Assembly: GCA_937907455.1 (NCBI GenBank)
Contig: CALESQ010000120.1
Coordinates: 47,324 to 111,323 of the forward strand
Source of the DNA: an uncultured Caldilineales bacterium
GTDB lineage: Bacteria; Chloroflexota; Anaerolineae; JAAEKA01
DNA: 64,000 bases
Direction: 5' to 3'
Under the pieces are notes generated by a model that saw nothing but the letters and a program-made list of their open reading frames with translations, did no database searches and was not told where the DNA came from. The first letter of the stretch is position 1; each line of letters opens with the position of its first letter. Positions 52,919 to 61,378 of the stretch are shown here, one piece after another. The position numbers were made by a program, and so were the translations under genes.

Positions 52919-54416
52919 TTTTGCGCGCGAGGTGCTGCAACGCCTTCAGACCTTGGTTAAGCCGCTGGTGCTGGTAGGTGGCTCGGTACGCGATCTGTTG
53001 CTGGGACGCCCGCTGCACGACCTGGATTTCGTGGTGGCTGATCACGGTCTGGATAGCGCTCGGCGCATTGCTGATGCCTTTGGCGGTGCCTTCCTGGCCT
53101 TGGATGCCCAGCGGGACACCGGGCGCGCGCTGCTGGATCGCCCCGACGGCAGCACTCTGATTGTGGATGTGGCGGTCTGGCGTGGGGCTGGTCTGGCTGA
53201 CGATCTGGCCGCGCGCGACTTCACCATTAACGCACTGGCCGCAGTGATTGAGGGCGACGAGGCCCGGTTGGTGGATGTCACCGGCGGGGTAGCCGACCTG
53301 TACGCGCGGCAGTTGCGCGCAACCAGTCGCCGCGCCTTTGCCGAGGATCCCGTGCGCTGTCTGCGTGGGGTGCGCTTGGTGGCGGAACTGTCAGCGTGGA
53401 ATTTTCGTCTGGAGTCGGAGACCGCTGGGTGGCTGGCTGACCATGCCACCAGCCTCGCCCGCGTGTCACACGAACGGGTGCGCGACGAGCTGCATCGCAC
53501 GCTCAATGCCTCTCAGCCGCGCTTGTCGTTGCAGCGTTGGGCCGATTTGGGTCTGCTGGCCGTTACTTTGCCTGAGGCCGTAGCCCTGCAGGGCGTAACG
53601 CAGTCACCGCCGCACTGCTACGATGTTTTCGAGCATACCGGCTATGTGTTGCAGCATCTTGCCTGGCTGTCTGATTGGATTTTTGGCCTGGCTGAGCCAT
53701 CTGATGCCTTTGATGCTGCGGCTGTCGCTATGCTGGCTGCGCATCGCAGCCAGCTGGCCGAGCATCTGAGTCAAAGTCTGACCCAAACCGACGACCGCCG
53801 CGGCATGTTGCCTTGGCTGGCTTTGTGTCATGACTGGGGCAAACCGGCCACCCGCACCGTGGAGCAGGATGGCGACGGCGGCCCGGCCCGCATTCGCTTT
53901 TTCGACCATGACAGGGTGGGCCGTACCCTGGCTGCCGCGGCAATGCGCCGCCTGCGCTTCTCTGAGGCGCAGGCTGTACTGGTGAGTACGGTGGTAGGCG
54001 GCCACATGCGACCTCATTTGCTGGCGGCCACCGGCGACTTGCCCAGCCGCCGCGCGGTTTTTCGCTTTTACCGCGACCTGGGCGATACCGGCGTGGAGAC
54101 GCTGCTGCTTAGCCTGGCCGACCTGCGTGCCACGGCTGGCCTTACGCTGGAGATGGCCGATTGGCAACATCAACTGGATGTGGTGGCTGCCTTGCTGCAA
54201 ACTTATTTCCACCATGCCGCTGAGGTGGTGCATCCCAAACCGCTGTTAAGCGGTTACGAGGTGATGGCTGCCACTGGCTTGCCGCCTGGCCCACAGATTG
54301 GCAAGCTGAACGCCCTGCTGGCCGAAGCACAGGCCGTAGGTGATGTGCAGACCTCGTCTGAGGCATTGGTTTTTATCAAACAAAGTATGAACCTGCTGCA
54401 AGACCCGAACACATAA
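52875..54416 (+). CDS. CCA-adding enzyme / poly(A) polymerase family protein with HD domain
   Basis: A 513-residue class II nucleotidyltransferase. The head domain has LVLVGGSVRDLLLGRPLHDL and DFVVAD (GGxxRD and the DxD metal site). RDFTINALA and DPVRCLRGVRLVAEL follow, as in bacterial CCA-adding enzymes. From about residue 250 there is an HD-type phosphohydrolase domain (LALCHDWGKPATRT, VVGGHMRPH). Likely roles are 3' CCA addition or tail editing on tRNA. HD-domain fusions occur in CCA enzymes that also hydrolyse 2',3'-cyclic phosphates. The start at 52875 overlaps the preceding small gene. Confidence 0.85.
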   Translation: MTLPVTLNLALLKDDFAREVLQRLQTLVKPLVLVGGSVRDLLLGRPLHDLDFVVADHGLDSARRIADAFGGAFLALDAQRDTGRALLDRPDGSTLIVDVAVWRGAGLADDLAARDFTINALAAVIEGDEARLVDVTGGVADLYARQLRATSRRAFAEDPVRCLRGVRLVAELSAWNFRLESETAGWLADHATSLARVSHERVRDELHRTLNASQPRLSLQRWADLGLLAVTLPEAVALQGVTQSPPHCYDVFEHTGYVLQHLAWLSDWIFGLAEPSDAFDAAAVAMLAAHRSQLAEHLSQSLTQTDDRRGMLPWLALCHDWGKPATRTVEQDGDGGPARIRFFDHDRVGRTLAAAAMRRLRFSEAQAVLVSTVVGGHMRPHLLAATGDLPSRRAVFRFYRDLGDTGVETLLLSLADLRATAGLTLEMADWQHQLDVVAALLQTYFHHAAEVVHPKPLLSGYEVMAATGLPPGPQIGKLNALLAEAQAVGDVQTSSEALVFIKQSMNLLQDPNT

Positions 54417-54425
54417 GGATTGACG

Positions 54426-56114
54426 ATGGATAATGATGTCTGCCCGTTGCTCGGTTTGGTAGATGAGCAAGGGGCTTATCTAACCTACCCCAGCTATGAA
54501 AATCGCTGCTATGCTTCGCGTTCACCGCAAAGCATCCCGCTCAACGAGCAGACCTTTTTCTGCCTGGGTGGGCATCAGGCGCGTTGTCCGCGCTTTCAGT
54601 CGCGTCAGGCACTAATGCAAACGCCCAGCGGGCAGCCGGCAGACTTCAGCGCGCCCGATGCTGCCGGGGCTGGGGCGATTAGCAGCGATGATGAGCTGCT
54701 TTGGCAGGAAGACCCTGACCTGGCCGCGACGCCGGAGGCTGACGACGAGGCGACAGATTGGCAGGACAACAGCGCTGTTGGCGGCTGGATCACTCCCGCC
54801 GCCGCACCTGAGGTGCCGGCCACCGTGGCTGAAAGCCGCCCTCGCCGCCCTGTGTGGCCCTTGTTGCTGGCCGCGGGCACGCTGGTGATCGCCCTGATGG
54901 CCTGCGGAGTGCTGTCGGCCGGGTTGCTTGGCTGGCGTGCTCTTTCCAGCCAATTGGCGTTGCAGCCCAGTGTAACACCGGCAGGGCAAATGGTGGTGAC
55001 GGCAACCCCGCTTGTGCCGGGCGCAGCACTCACCCCAGGTGCAAATACCGCCGTGTTTACCACCACAGCCACTTTACAGGCTTTCGAGGTGGTAGCTACC
55101 GCGCAGGCTGCTGCTGCCACCGCCACCGAAATCGCTCTGGAGCAACTGCTGGTTACCGCCACCTTCACGCCGGAGCCGGGCAGCATCACCGAAACGCCAT
55201 TTTTTGATCAATCTACCATGACGCCCACCTGGACGCCTTTCCCCGAAGATACGCCTACGCCTTTCGAGACGCCCACGCCGCGCGATACAGCCACCCCGTA
55301 CCCTACCAACACGCCTTACACGCAATCGGCTACTGACACGCCGCAACCTGTGGCAGCTACCCCTACCACGGCCTCAGCCATTGAACCCTTTTCGGCTACC
55401 TTCACGGTCAGCCCAACCAGCATCGAGTACGGCGCTTCGGCTACGCTGAACTGGGCCGTGCGCGGGGTGAAGGCGATGTACATCAACGGCGAGGCTATTT
55501 CTGGCCCCACCGGCACGAAATTGGTTAGCCCTAAGAGCACTACCAGCTACGTGCTGCGCATGTTAATGCCTGATAACAGTGTGCGCGAGGAAAGCGTCAC
55601 GGTGACGGTATCGGTTCCTACCGCAACCAGCACCCCCACCGTTACGCCTACGCCCACGGCCACGCCCTACATCAACATGACCTTTGCCCACGACCTGAGC
55701 CTAACCACTGTCAGCGGGCAAGACTCGGCCTGTCGGCTGAACAACGGCTGCACGCTCTTTCAGGTACAGGTGCGCAACGTAGGCAATCGTCCGGCAGACT
55801 ATACCTTGAGCAAAACCCAGATCGTGCCCAGCGGATGGGGGGTCTTCTTCTGCTGGGGTACTGATTGCGAGTTCGGTGATACACCGCCTGCCAAGACTTT
55901 GGCCGCAGGCGCTCGCGATACCATTTCCATTAACTATCGCCTGCCTTCGGTGCTGAACAACGGTGAAGTCGCTATAGTCACGGTGTCTGGTTCCTGTGCG
56001 ACCTGTGCCAGCCCACCCTTCCAGCGATACAGCAACACCTTCCAGGTCACCGTGGTGCTGCCCACCAGTACACCGGCTCCTACCGCCACGCCTACCCCCA
56101 CCAGGACCAACTGA
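54426..56114 (+). CDS. Zinc-ribbon-like N terminus, one TM segment, extracellular Ig-like region
   Basis: A 562-residue membrane protein. Residues 1-60 have four spaced Cys (DVCPLLGLVDEQGAYLTYPS, ENRCYAS, FFCLGG, ARCPRFQS), a putative zinc-binding module seen in Chloroflexota membrane proteins. A cytoplasmic acidic linker is followed by one membrane helix (about 139-168, WPLLLAAGTLVIALMACGVL). The Thr/Pro-rich stalk has many TPTP motifs. An Ig-like domain (about 320-395: TSIEYGASATLNWAVRG) is followed by a Cys-containing C-terminal domain. ATG 54426 follows AAGGA by 6 nt. It precedes a PP2C phosphatase by 11 nt, suggesting a signalling pair. Confidence 0.7.
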   Translation: MDNDVCPLLGLVDEQGAYLTYPSYENRCYASRSPQSIPLNEQTFFCLGGHQARCPRFQSRQALMQTPSGQPADFSAPDAAGAGAISSDDELLWQEDPDLAATPEADDEATDWQDNSAVGGWITPAAAPEVPATVAESRPRRPVWPLLLAAGTLVIALMACGVLSAGLLGWRALSSQLALQPSVTPAGQMVVTATPLVPGAALTPGANTAVFTTTATLQAFEVVATAQAAAATATEIALEQLLVTATFTPEPGSITETPFFDQSTMTPTWTPFPEDTPTPFETPTPRDTATPYPTNTPYTQSATDTPQPVAATPTTASAIEPFSATFTVSPTSIEYGASATLNWAVRGVKAMYINGEAISGPTGTKLVSPKSTTSYVLRMLMPDNSVREESVTVTVSVPTATSTPTVTPTPTATPYINMTFAHDLSLTTVSGQDSACRLNNGCTLFQVQVRNVGNRPADYTLSKTQIVPSGWGVFFCWGTDCEFGDTPPAKTLAAGARDTISINYRLPSVLNNGEVAIVTVSGSCATCASPPFQRYSNTFQVTVVLPTSTPAPTATPTPTRTN

Positions 56115-56125
56115 CGGAGGTGTCT

Positions 56126-56875
56126 GTGACTGTGATTCAGTCTGGTTTGCAGATCGAAATCGCCGTGTCCAAGGTGGGAAAATATGCCAGCAGCGAAAGC
56201 GGCGACACCGTGGAGGTGGTAGAGCGTCCCCACGGCGGCATTTCGGCGGTAATTGTAGATGGGCAGCGCAGCGGCAAGGGCGCCAAATCCATCAGCAATA
56301 TTGTGGTGCGCAAGGCTGTAGCTTTGCTGGCTGATGGCGTGCGTGATGGGGCTGCTGCCCGCGCCGCGCATGACTATCTGCGCACCATGCGCGGTGGGCA
56401 GGTATCCGCTACGCTCAACCTGGTTTCGGTGGATATGGACAGCCGCACGCTGGTGCTGGCGCGCAACAGCCATTGCCCGGTGTTGCTTTACAATGCAGCC
56501 TGGGCGGGGCAGGTGTCCCCCGACGGCTGGCAGGTGTTCAACGAGCCAAGCGAGGCTATTGGCATTCATGCCCGCACCAAACCGGTGATGAACGAGCTGC
56601 CCTTGCAGGCTGGAACCGTTGCCCTGGTGTTTACCGATGGCGTGTGGACTGCGGGCGAGCGCTACGGCCAGCGTCTTAGCCTGGCGGCTCACACCACGGC
56701 ATGGCTGGCGCAGGGGATGCAGGGCGCGCAGCTCCTGGCTGACCACTTGCTGAACGAGGCATTGGCCCTGGACCGAGGTCGCCCCGACGATGACATGACC
56801 CTGGTGGTGGTGATGATCGGCGAGGATCGCAGCCAGGATCGCATCCGCCGCATGGGTATAAGCTTCCCGATATAG
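56126..56875 (+). CDS. PP2C/SpoIIE-type serine phosphatase
   Basis: A 249-residue cytoplasmic phosphatase. Metal-binding acidic residues sit in AVIVDGQRSGKGAKSIS (about residue 45), LVFTDGVWTAGERYG and GRPDDDMTLVVVMI. TLNLVSVDMDSRTLVLARNS is the usual central strand pair of SpoIIE/RsbU phosphatases. There is no attached sensor domain, so the upstream membrane protein may provide the signal input. Start GTG 56126 is preferred over GTG 56120, since GGAGG ends at 56120 with 5-nt spacing. Confidence 0.82.
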   Translation: MTVIQSGLQIEIAVSKVGKYASSESGDTVEVVERPHGGISAVIVDGQRSGKGAKSISNIVVRKAVALLADGVRDGAAARAAHDYLRTMRGGQVSATLNLVSVDMDSRTLVLARNSHCPVLLYNAAWAGQVSPDGWQVFNEPSEAIGIHARTKPVMNELPLQAGTVALVFTDGVWTAGERYGQRLSLAAHTTAWLAQGMQGAQLLADHLLNEALALDRGRPDDDMTLVVVMIGEDRSQDRIRRMGISFPI

Positions 56876-56881
56876 ATACTT

Positions 56882-56909
56882 GCCCGCCCTCAGGCCGGCT
56901 GAAGCGGGC
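56882..56909 (+). terminator. Hairpin after the PP2C gene
   Basis: GCCCGC (56882-56887) pairs with GCGGGC (56904-56909), with an inner TCAG/CTGA helix. It is followed by TACGGGTTTTCTT. The T-run is displaced, so termination is possible but not certain. Confidence 0.45.
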
Positions 56910-56934
56910 CTACGGGTTTTCTTCATTGCTTGCC

Positions 56935-57321
56935 ATGAACGACGACGCCCCCGATGCTGCTGCCAGAACCGTTCCGCTCGTCAAGGTGGTTGGCCCGTGC
57001 AAATCAGGCAAATCTACCCTGGTAGCCGGGCTGCGTGCGGCTGGGTTCAACGCCCGCAGTTGCGGCCAGGAACATTCCGGCGCGCCGGCCATGTGGCAGC
57101 GCATCCATCCGCCAGACTATTTGGTGTTTCTCGATGTGTCGCTGGAGACTATGCGCCGCCGCGTAGATCGTTCTGATTGGAGCGACGACCTGCTGGCGGT
57201 GCAGCAGCAGCGGCTGGCCCATGCCCGCAGCCACGCCGATGTGGTTATCGCCACCGATGAGGCAGCCTCAACCGCCGTGTTACAGCAGGTGATAGACTTT
57301 CTTCGCGCCGCGGGTGTTTGA
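56935..57321 (+). CDS. Small P-loop NTPase (kinase-like)
   Basis: A 128-residue protein with a clear Walker A, KVVGPCKSGKSTLVAGLRAA (about residues 16-35). Walker B-like DYLVFLDVS, an LID-like RRRVDRSDWSDDLL and an end like small nucleoside or adenylate kinase folds follow. It is short for a nucleotide kinase and lacks a recognisable substrate motif, so a nucleic-acid or signalling role is equally possible. Start ATG 56935 is taken over an in-frame TTG 9 nt upstream. Its stop codon overlaps the -35 of the secDF promoter. Confidence 0.65.
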   Translation: MNDDAPDAAARTVPLVKVVGPCKSGKSTLVAGLRAAGFNARSCGQEHSGAPAMWQRIHPPDYLVFLDVSLETMRRRVDRSDWSDDLLAVQQQRLAHARSHADVVIATDEAASTAVLQQVIDFLRAAGV

Positions 57322-57346
57322 CAGCGCACTGCGCCTGCGCTATAAT
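57318..57346 (+). promoter_or_regulatory. Perfect consensus promoter of secDF
   Basis: TTGACA (57318-57323), 17 bp, TATAAT (57341-57346): both hexamers and the spacer are ideal. The TGA stop of the P-loop gene lies inside the -35. Predicted start near 57353, giving a leader of about 187 nt. Confidence 0.85.
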
Positions 57347-57357
57347 GGCACAGCTAG

Positions 57358-57404
57358 CCGGTTCAGGGTTATCCTGCCGGTTTTCTTCATGGCCTGTCCA
57401 GGCC
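57358..57404 (+). promoter_or_regulatory. Leader hairpins upstream of secD
   Basis: First hairpin: CCGG-TT-CAGG (57358-57367) with CCTG-CCGG (57373-57380), followed by TTTTCTTC. Second: GGCCTG/CAGGCC (57391-57404) with a 2-nt loop. Between them begins a 15-codon frame (ATG 57389, TGA 57436; MACPGRQIFIAGPSF) without a clear Shine-Dalgarno. Confidence 0.5.
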
Positions 57405-57464
57405 GCCAGATTTTCATTGCCGGGCCGAGTTTTTGAACGCGCATCAGCTTGTGGGTGTAGCAAC

Positions 57465-57493
57465 AACCAGCCGTGTGGGCTGGTTCTCTTTTT
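57465..57493 (+). terminator. Terminator-like attenuator in the secD leader
   Basis: AACCAGCC (57465-57472) pairs with GGCTGGTT (57478-57485) with a GTGTG loop, followed by CTCTTTTT. It lies within the secD leader, 46 nt before the ATG, so it may control read-through. Confidence 0.7.
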
Positions 57494-57539
57494 GCACCCG
57501 ATCTGAACAACGAAGACGGTCTGGCCGCAGGAGTTTGGG

Positions 57540-58955
57540 ATGCAACGAAGCCATCTTGGGTCATTGATTACAGTGATCATTGTTGGGATCCTGGCGCTGC
57601 TCATCGCCTTGCCCATTGATCACCCGTCGTGGTTCGACGCGATTGCCTTTTGGCAACCGAAAGAATTTCGCGATTTGCAGTTGAAGCAGGGTTTGGACTT
57701 GCAGGGTGGCTTGCAGGTGCTGCTGGAAGCTGATGCAGCTGCTCTGGCGGCACAAACCACCGCTGACCGCGATCCGATGGATGCTGCCAAGACCATTGTC
57801 GAGAACCGTGTCAATGGTTTGGGTGTTAGCGAGCCGCTGGTGCAGCGCCAGGGTGATAACCGTATCATCGTGGAGCTGCCCGGTATCAACGATCCCGACC
57901 AGGCCATTGGCACCTTGAAGGGCACCGGCTTGTTGGAATTCGTTGAGATGGGCACAAACGCCATTCCCGCCGGCACGCTGATTGCCACCAACTACGGCAA
58001 TGTTACTGCACCCATCTCCGGTACGCAGGTAATCAGCGGCAGTCAGGGCGTGGTTGATCCCACCACCGGCCAGCCTTTTGTCACCCTGATAACCGGTGCT
58101 GATCTCAAATCGGCGCAGGTCAGCATTGACGAGTTGACCAGGACCCCGGTGATCGAATTCGCACTCAACGACTCGGGGCGCGATATCTTCCGCACCTACA
58201 CCAGCCAACATATCGGCGAAATCCTGGGCATTGTCATGGACAAGGTGGTGCTGTCAGCGCCGCGCATCAACGCTGCGATTGACGGCCAGGGCATCATCGA
58301 AGGCAGCTTCACCACCGAATCCGCCAACAGCCTGGCGGTGCAAATGCAGTACGGTGCGCTGCCCGTGCCGTTGAACGTGGTGGATACGCGCGCAGTGGGG
58401 GCAACCCTTGGGGCTGATTCGGTGAGCAAAAGCGTGACCGCCGGTGTGATCGGTGTGCTGGTAGTGCTGCTCTTCATGCTTATCTACTACCGCGTGCCGG
58501 GTTTGCTGGCTGACTTCTCGTTGATCCTCTTCGTGCTGATCAATCTGGCTATCTTCAAGCTGCTGCCGGTGACATTAACCTTGCCCGGTATTGCCGGCTT
58601 TTTGCTGGCTACCGGCACGGCGGTGGATGCCAACGTGCTGATCTTCGAGCGCATGAAAGAAGAGCTGCGCGATGGCAAGTCGCTGCGCTCTGCTGTGGAT
58701 GCCGGTTTTGACCGCGCCTGGCGTTCTATTTTCGACTCGAACCTGTCTACCTTGATCACCGCGGCCATTCTGCTTTACTTCGGCAGCACCTTTGGCGCAA
58801 GCAGCGTGCGTGGCTTTGCCATCACGCTGGCGATTGGTGTGCTGGTGAGCATGTTTACCGCCGTGTTCGCCACCCGTGTGATGATGCGCCTGGTTTACCA
58901 GCGCCGCGGCGTTGACGAATCAGCCCTGGCCAAACCGGCACTTCTGGGAGTGTAG
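57540..58955 (+). CDS. secD: Protein translocase subunit SecD
   Basis: Part of the SecDF complex that uses the proton gradient to aid release of translocated proteins. The 471-residue protein has the first membrane helix (LITVIIVGILALLIALPI), then FRDLQLKQGLDLQGGLQVLL (the D1 motif). The periplasmic-type P1 domain (VENRVNGLGVSEPLVQRQGD) is followed by the C-terminal five-helix RND-like region (GTAVDANVLIFERMKEELRD). It is compact compared with E. coli SecD, as in many non-proteobacteria. AGGAG lies 6 nt before the ATG. secF follows after 4 nt. Confidence 0.95.
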   Translation: MQRSHLGSLITVIIVGILALLIALPIDHPSWFDAIAFWQPKEFRDLQLKQGLDLQGGLQVLLEADAAALAAQTTADRDPMDAAKTIVENRVNGLGVSEPLVQRQGDNRIIVELPGINDPDQAIGTLKGTGLLEFVEMGTNAIPAGTLIATNYGNVTAPISGTQVISGSQGVVDPTTGQPFVTLITGADLKSAQVSIDELTRTPVIEFALNDSGRDIFRTYTSQHIGEILGIVMDKVVLSAPRINAAIDGQGIIEGSFTTESANSLAVQMQYGALPVPLNVVDTRAVGATLGADSVSKSVTAGVIGVLVVLLFMLIYYRVPGLLADFSLILFVLINLAIFKLLPVTLTLPGIAGFLLATGTAVDANVLIFERMKEELRDGKSLRSAVDAGFDRAWRSIFDSNLSTLITAAILLYFGSTFGASSVRGFAITLAIGVLVSMFTAVFATRVMMRLVYQRRGVDESALAKPALLGV

Positions 58956-58959
58956 CGCC

Positions 58960-59889
58960 ATGTATAATATTGTTCAACGCCGCAAGATCTACTATATCCT
59001 TTCGACTATCCTGCTCACTGCCAGCCTGCTGATGATGGGCTATTCCATGCTCACCATCGGCACGCCCTTCCGCCTGAGCATTGACTTCACCGGTGGCGCT
59101 TATTGGGAATTCACCCTGGCCCAACCGGCTCAACCTGCTGACGTGCGTGCTGTTTTCCTGAACCAGGGGCTGAACGACACCTCGGTGACCACCGTAGGCG
59201 ACAGCGGTAACCGTTTCCAGGCCCGTATGAAAGCGGTAGACCCGGAAGTGAAAGCAGTTATCGAACAGCAATTGGGCACCCAGTTTGGCGGCATTGACAC
59301 CCTGGAATACCGCAATGTTGGCCCCTCCATTGGCCGCGAAGTAACCCGCGCCGCCGCTATTGCCGTGCTGTTTGCCTCGCTGGCTATTGTTGGCTGGATC
59401 GTTTTTGCTTTTCGCAATGTACCGCACCCGCTGCGCTATGGCGTCAGTGCTATCGTCGCCATGGTACACGACGTAGTGATTGCCTCTGGCTTTGCCGCGT
59501 TGATGGGCTTGCTCATCGGCTACGAGGTGGACGCTCTGTTCCTCACCGCGCTGCTCACCGTGTTGGGCTATAGCGTGCAGGATACGATTGTGGTTTTTGA
59601 CCGCATTCGTGAAAACAGCAAGCGTCACATGGGCGAAGACTTCGAAACCATTGCCAACCGCAGCCTGCTGGAGACGATGGGGCGCTCGCTCACCACGCAG
59701 CTCAACGCCTTCTTCATCATGGTAGCCATCCTGCTCTTCGGTGGCAGCACTATCAAATCCTTCATTGCCGTGATGCTGGTTGGCATGATCAGCGGAACCT
59801 ATTCCTCGATCTTCAACGCCACGCCGCTGCTGGTGACGTGGGAGAAATGGGCGGCAAACCGGGCGCGTCAACACGCCAAAGCCGCTTAA
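58960..59889 (+). CDS. secF: Protein translocase subunit SecF
   Basis: Partner of SecD. The 309-residue protein has an N-terminal helix (YYILSTILLTASLLMMGYSM), SIDFTGGAYWEF (the family's DFxGG motif), and a C-terminal set of helices with AMVHDVVIASGFAALMG, SVQDTIVVFDRIRENSKRHM and STIKSFIAVMLVGMISGTYS. The ATG at 58960 is 4 nt after secD, giving the conserved N terminus. A strong terminator follows. Confidence 0.95.
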   Translation: MYNIVQRRKIYYILSTILLTASLLMMGYSMLTIGTPFRLSIDFTGGAYWEFTLAQPAQPADVRAVFLNQGLNDTSVTTVGDSGNRFQARMKAVDPEVKAVIEQQLGTQFGGIDTLEYRNVGPSIGREVTRAAAIAVLFASLAIVGWIVFAFRNVPHPLRYGVSAIVAMVHDVVIASGFAALMGLLIGYEVDALFLTALLTVLGYSVQDTIVVFDRIRENSKRHMGEDFETIANRSLLETMGRSLTTQLNAFFIMVAILLFGGSTIKSFIAVMLVGMISGTYSSIFNATPLLVTWEKWAANRARQHAKAA

Positions 59890-59907
59890 TACGGTGTAAC
59901 CGAAACG

Positions 59908-59943
59908 AAGGTCTCGGCGACGCAAGCTGCTGAGACCTTTTTT
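59908..59943 (+). terminator. Terminator of secDF
   Basis: AAGGTCTC (59908-59915) pairs with GAGACCTT (59932-59939), followed by TTTT. It ends just upstream of the AGGAGG of the next gene. Confidence 0.85.
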
Positions 59944-59961
59944 CTTATCAGGAGGCTTCCG

Positions 59962-61377
59962 GTGCACAGCAAACAACAGGTCATTGACTGGATCGAGGAC
60001 AATCGCACGCCCTTTATTGAAATGGCACAGGCGATCTGGCAGCGTCCTGAGCTTGCCTTTTACGAGTTTTTTGCCGCGCAGCTACAGGCTGATTTCCTGG
60101 AAGAGCATGGCTTTCGTGTGGTGCGTGATGTCGCCGGTTTGAATACCGCCTTCATCGCTGAATGGGGTGAAGGTGGCCCCATTCTCGGCTTTGCCGGTGA
60201 GTATGATGCCTTGCCCGGCCTTTCGCAGAAGTGTCAGACCTCGCCGGAGCCGGTGGAAGCGGGTGGCGCAGGGCACGGCTGTGGTCACAACCTGCTGGGC
60301 ACTGCCCATGTAGCCGCTGCTGTCGCTGTCAAAAAATGGCTGGAAGCCAACCGAGTCAGCGGTACAGTGCGCTATTACGGCTGCCCAGCCGAGGAAGTAG
60401 GCGCGGCTAAAACCTTTATGGCGCGCGCCGGGCTGTATGACGACCTTGACGCCGCTTTCAACTTTCATCCCATGTATGCCAACATGGCGATGAAGGGCAG
60501 CTTGGTGGGCGTTTACAGCTTCCGTTTGCGTTTCCACGGCACTGCCGCCCATGCCGGAGCTGCGCCGCACCTGGGTCGTTCGGCACTGGATGCCGTGGAG
60601 TTGACCCATGTGGGCATCAATTATCTGCGCGAACACGTGCCGGGTGATGTGCGTATGCACTACATCATCACCCACGGCGGTGATGCCGCCAACGTGGTGC
60701 CGGCTCAAGCCGAGGCGCTCTACATGATTCGTGCCCATCAACCTGACACCCTGCGTGCCGTGGTGGCGCGCGTGCGTGATATCGCGCAGGGTGCAGCGTT
60801 GATGACCGGCACTCGTGTGGAAGAAATCTTTGTGGCGGCTCTCTCCAACGTGCTCAACAACCATGCTTTGGCCGATTTACAGTACGCCAACATGGAGGTG
60901 ATCGGTCCACTGGCCTGGAGCCCGGAGGAGCTGGATTTCGCCGCTCAAATCAACGCGCATTACCCCGCAGGCACAGCTCAGGGCAATGGAGCGGCTTTCG
61001 GCCTGCCCACTTCGCTGTTTACAGCGCCCTTGCTGGGCGAAAACTACCCGTCACTCGATGCCGATAAGCTCGTCACCGGGTCTACTGATGTGGGTGACCT
61101 GAGTTGGTGTGCGCCGTTGAGCATGTTGACCACGGCCTGCTGGACCACGGCTTCCGTCGCCCATAGCTGGGGAGTGGTAGCCACTGGCGGCATGTCCATC
61201 GGTCACAAGGGCATGTTGCACGCGGCCAAGATCATGGCGCTGACTGCACTTGATCTCTACCGCGAGCCGGCGCATTTGCAGCAAATCCGCGCCGAGTTTG
61301 ATGAACAGCGCCGCACCCGCCCCTACATCAATCCGCTGCCGCCTCAGGCGCAGCCACCGCGTTTCAGTCCTGCCTGA
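59962..61377 (+). CDS. M20 family amidohydrolase (AbgB-like)
   Basis: A 471-residue metallo-amidohydrolase of the M20/peptidase D family with the metal site in GFAGEYDALPG and GHGCGHNLLGTAHVAAA. FHGTAAHAGAAPHLGRSALD belongs to the dimerisation lid domain, and EEVGAAKTFMARAG carries the catalytic Glu. Resemblance is strongest to AbgB, the p-aminobenzoyl-glutamate hydrolase subunit, but no AbgA partner is present, so the substrate is uncertain. The GTG start has AGGAGG 6 nt upstream. The next gene starts 1 nt after its stop. Confidence 0.85.
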   Translation: MHSKQQVIDWIEDNRTPFIEMAQAIWQRPELAFYEFFAAQLQADFLEEHGFRVVRDVAGLNTAFIAEWGEGGPILGFAGEYDALPGLSQKCQTSPEPVEAGGAGHGCGHNLLGTAHVAAAVAVKKWLEANRVSGTVRYYGCPAEEVGAAKTFMARAGLYDDLDAAFNFHPMYANMAMKGSLVGVYSFRLRFHGTAAHAGAAPHLGRSALDAVELTHVGINYLREHVPGDVRMHYIITHGGDAANVVPAQAEALYMIRAHQPDTLRAVVARVRDIAQGAALMTGTRVEEIFVAALSNVLNNHALADLQYANMEVIGPLAWSPEELDFAAQINAHYPAGTAQGNGAAFGLPTSLFTAPLLGENYPSLDADKLVTGSTDVGDLSWCAPLSMLTTACWTTASVAHSWGVVATGGMSIGHKGMLHAAKIMALTALDLYREPAHLQQIRAEFDEQRRTRPYINPLPPQAQPPRFSPA

Positions 61378-61378
61378 C

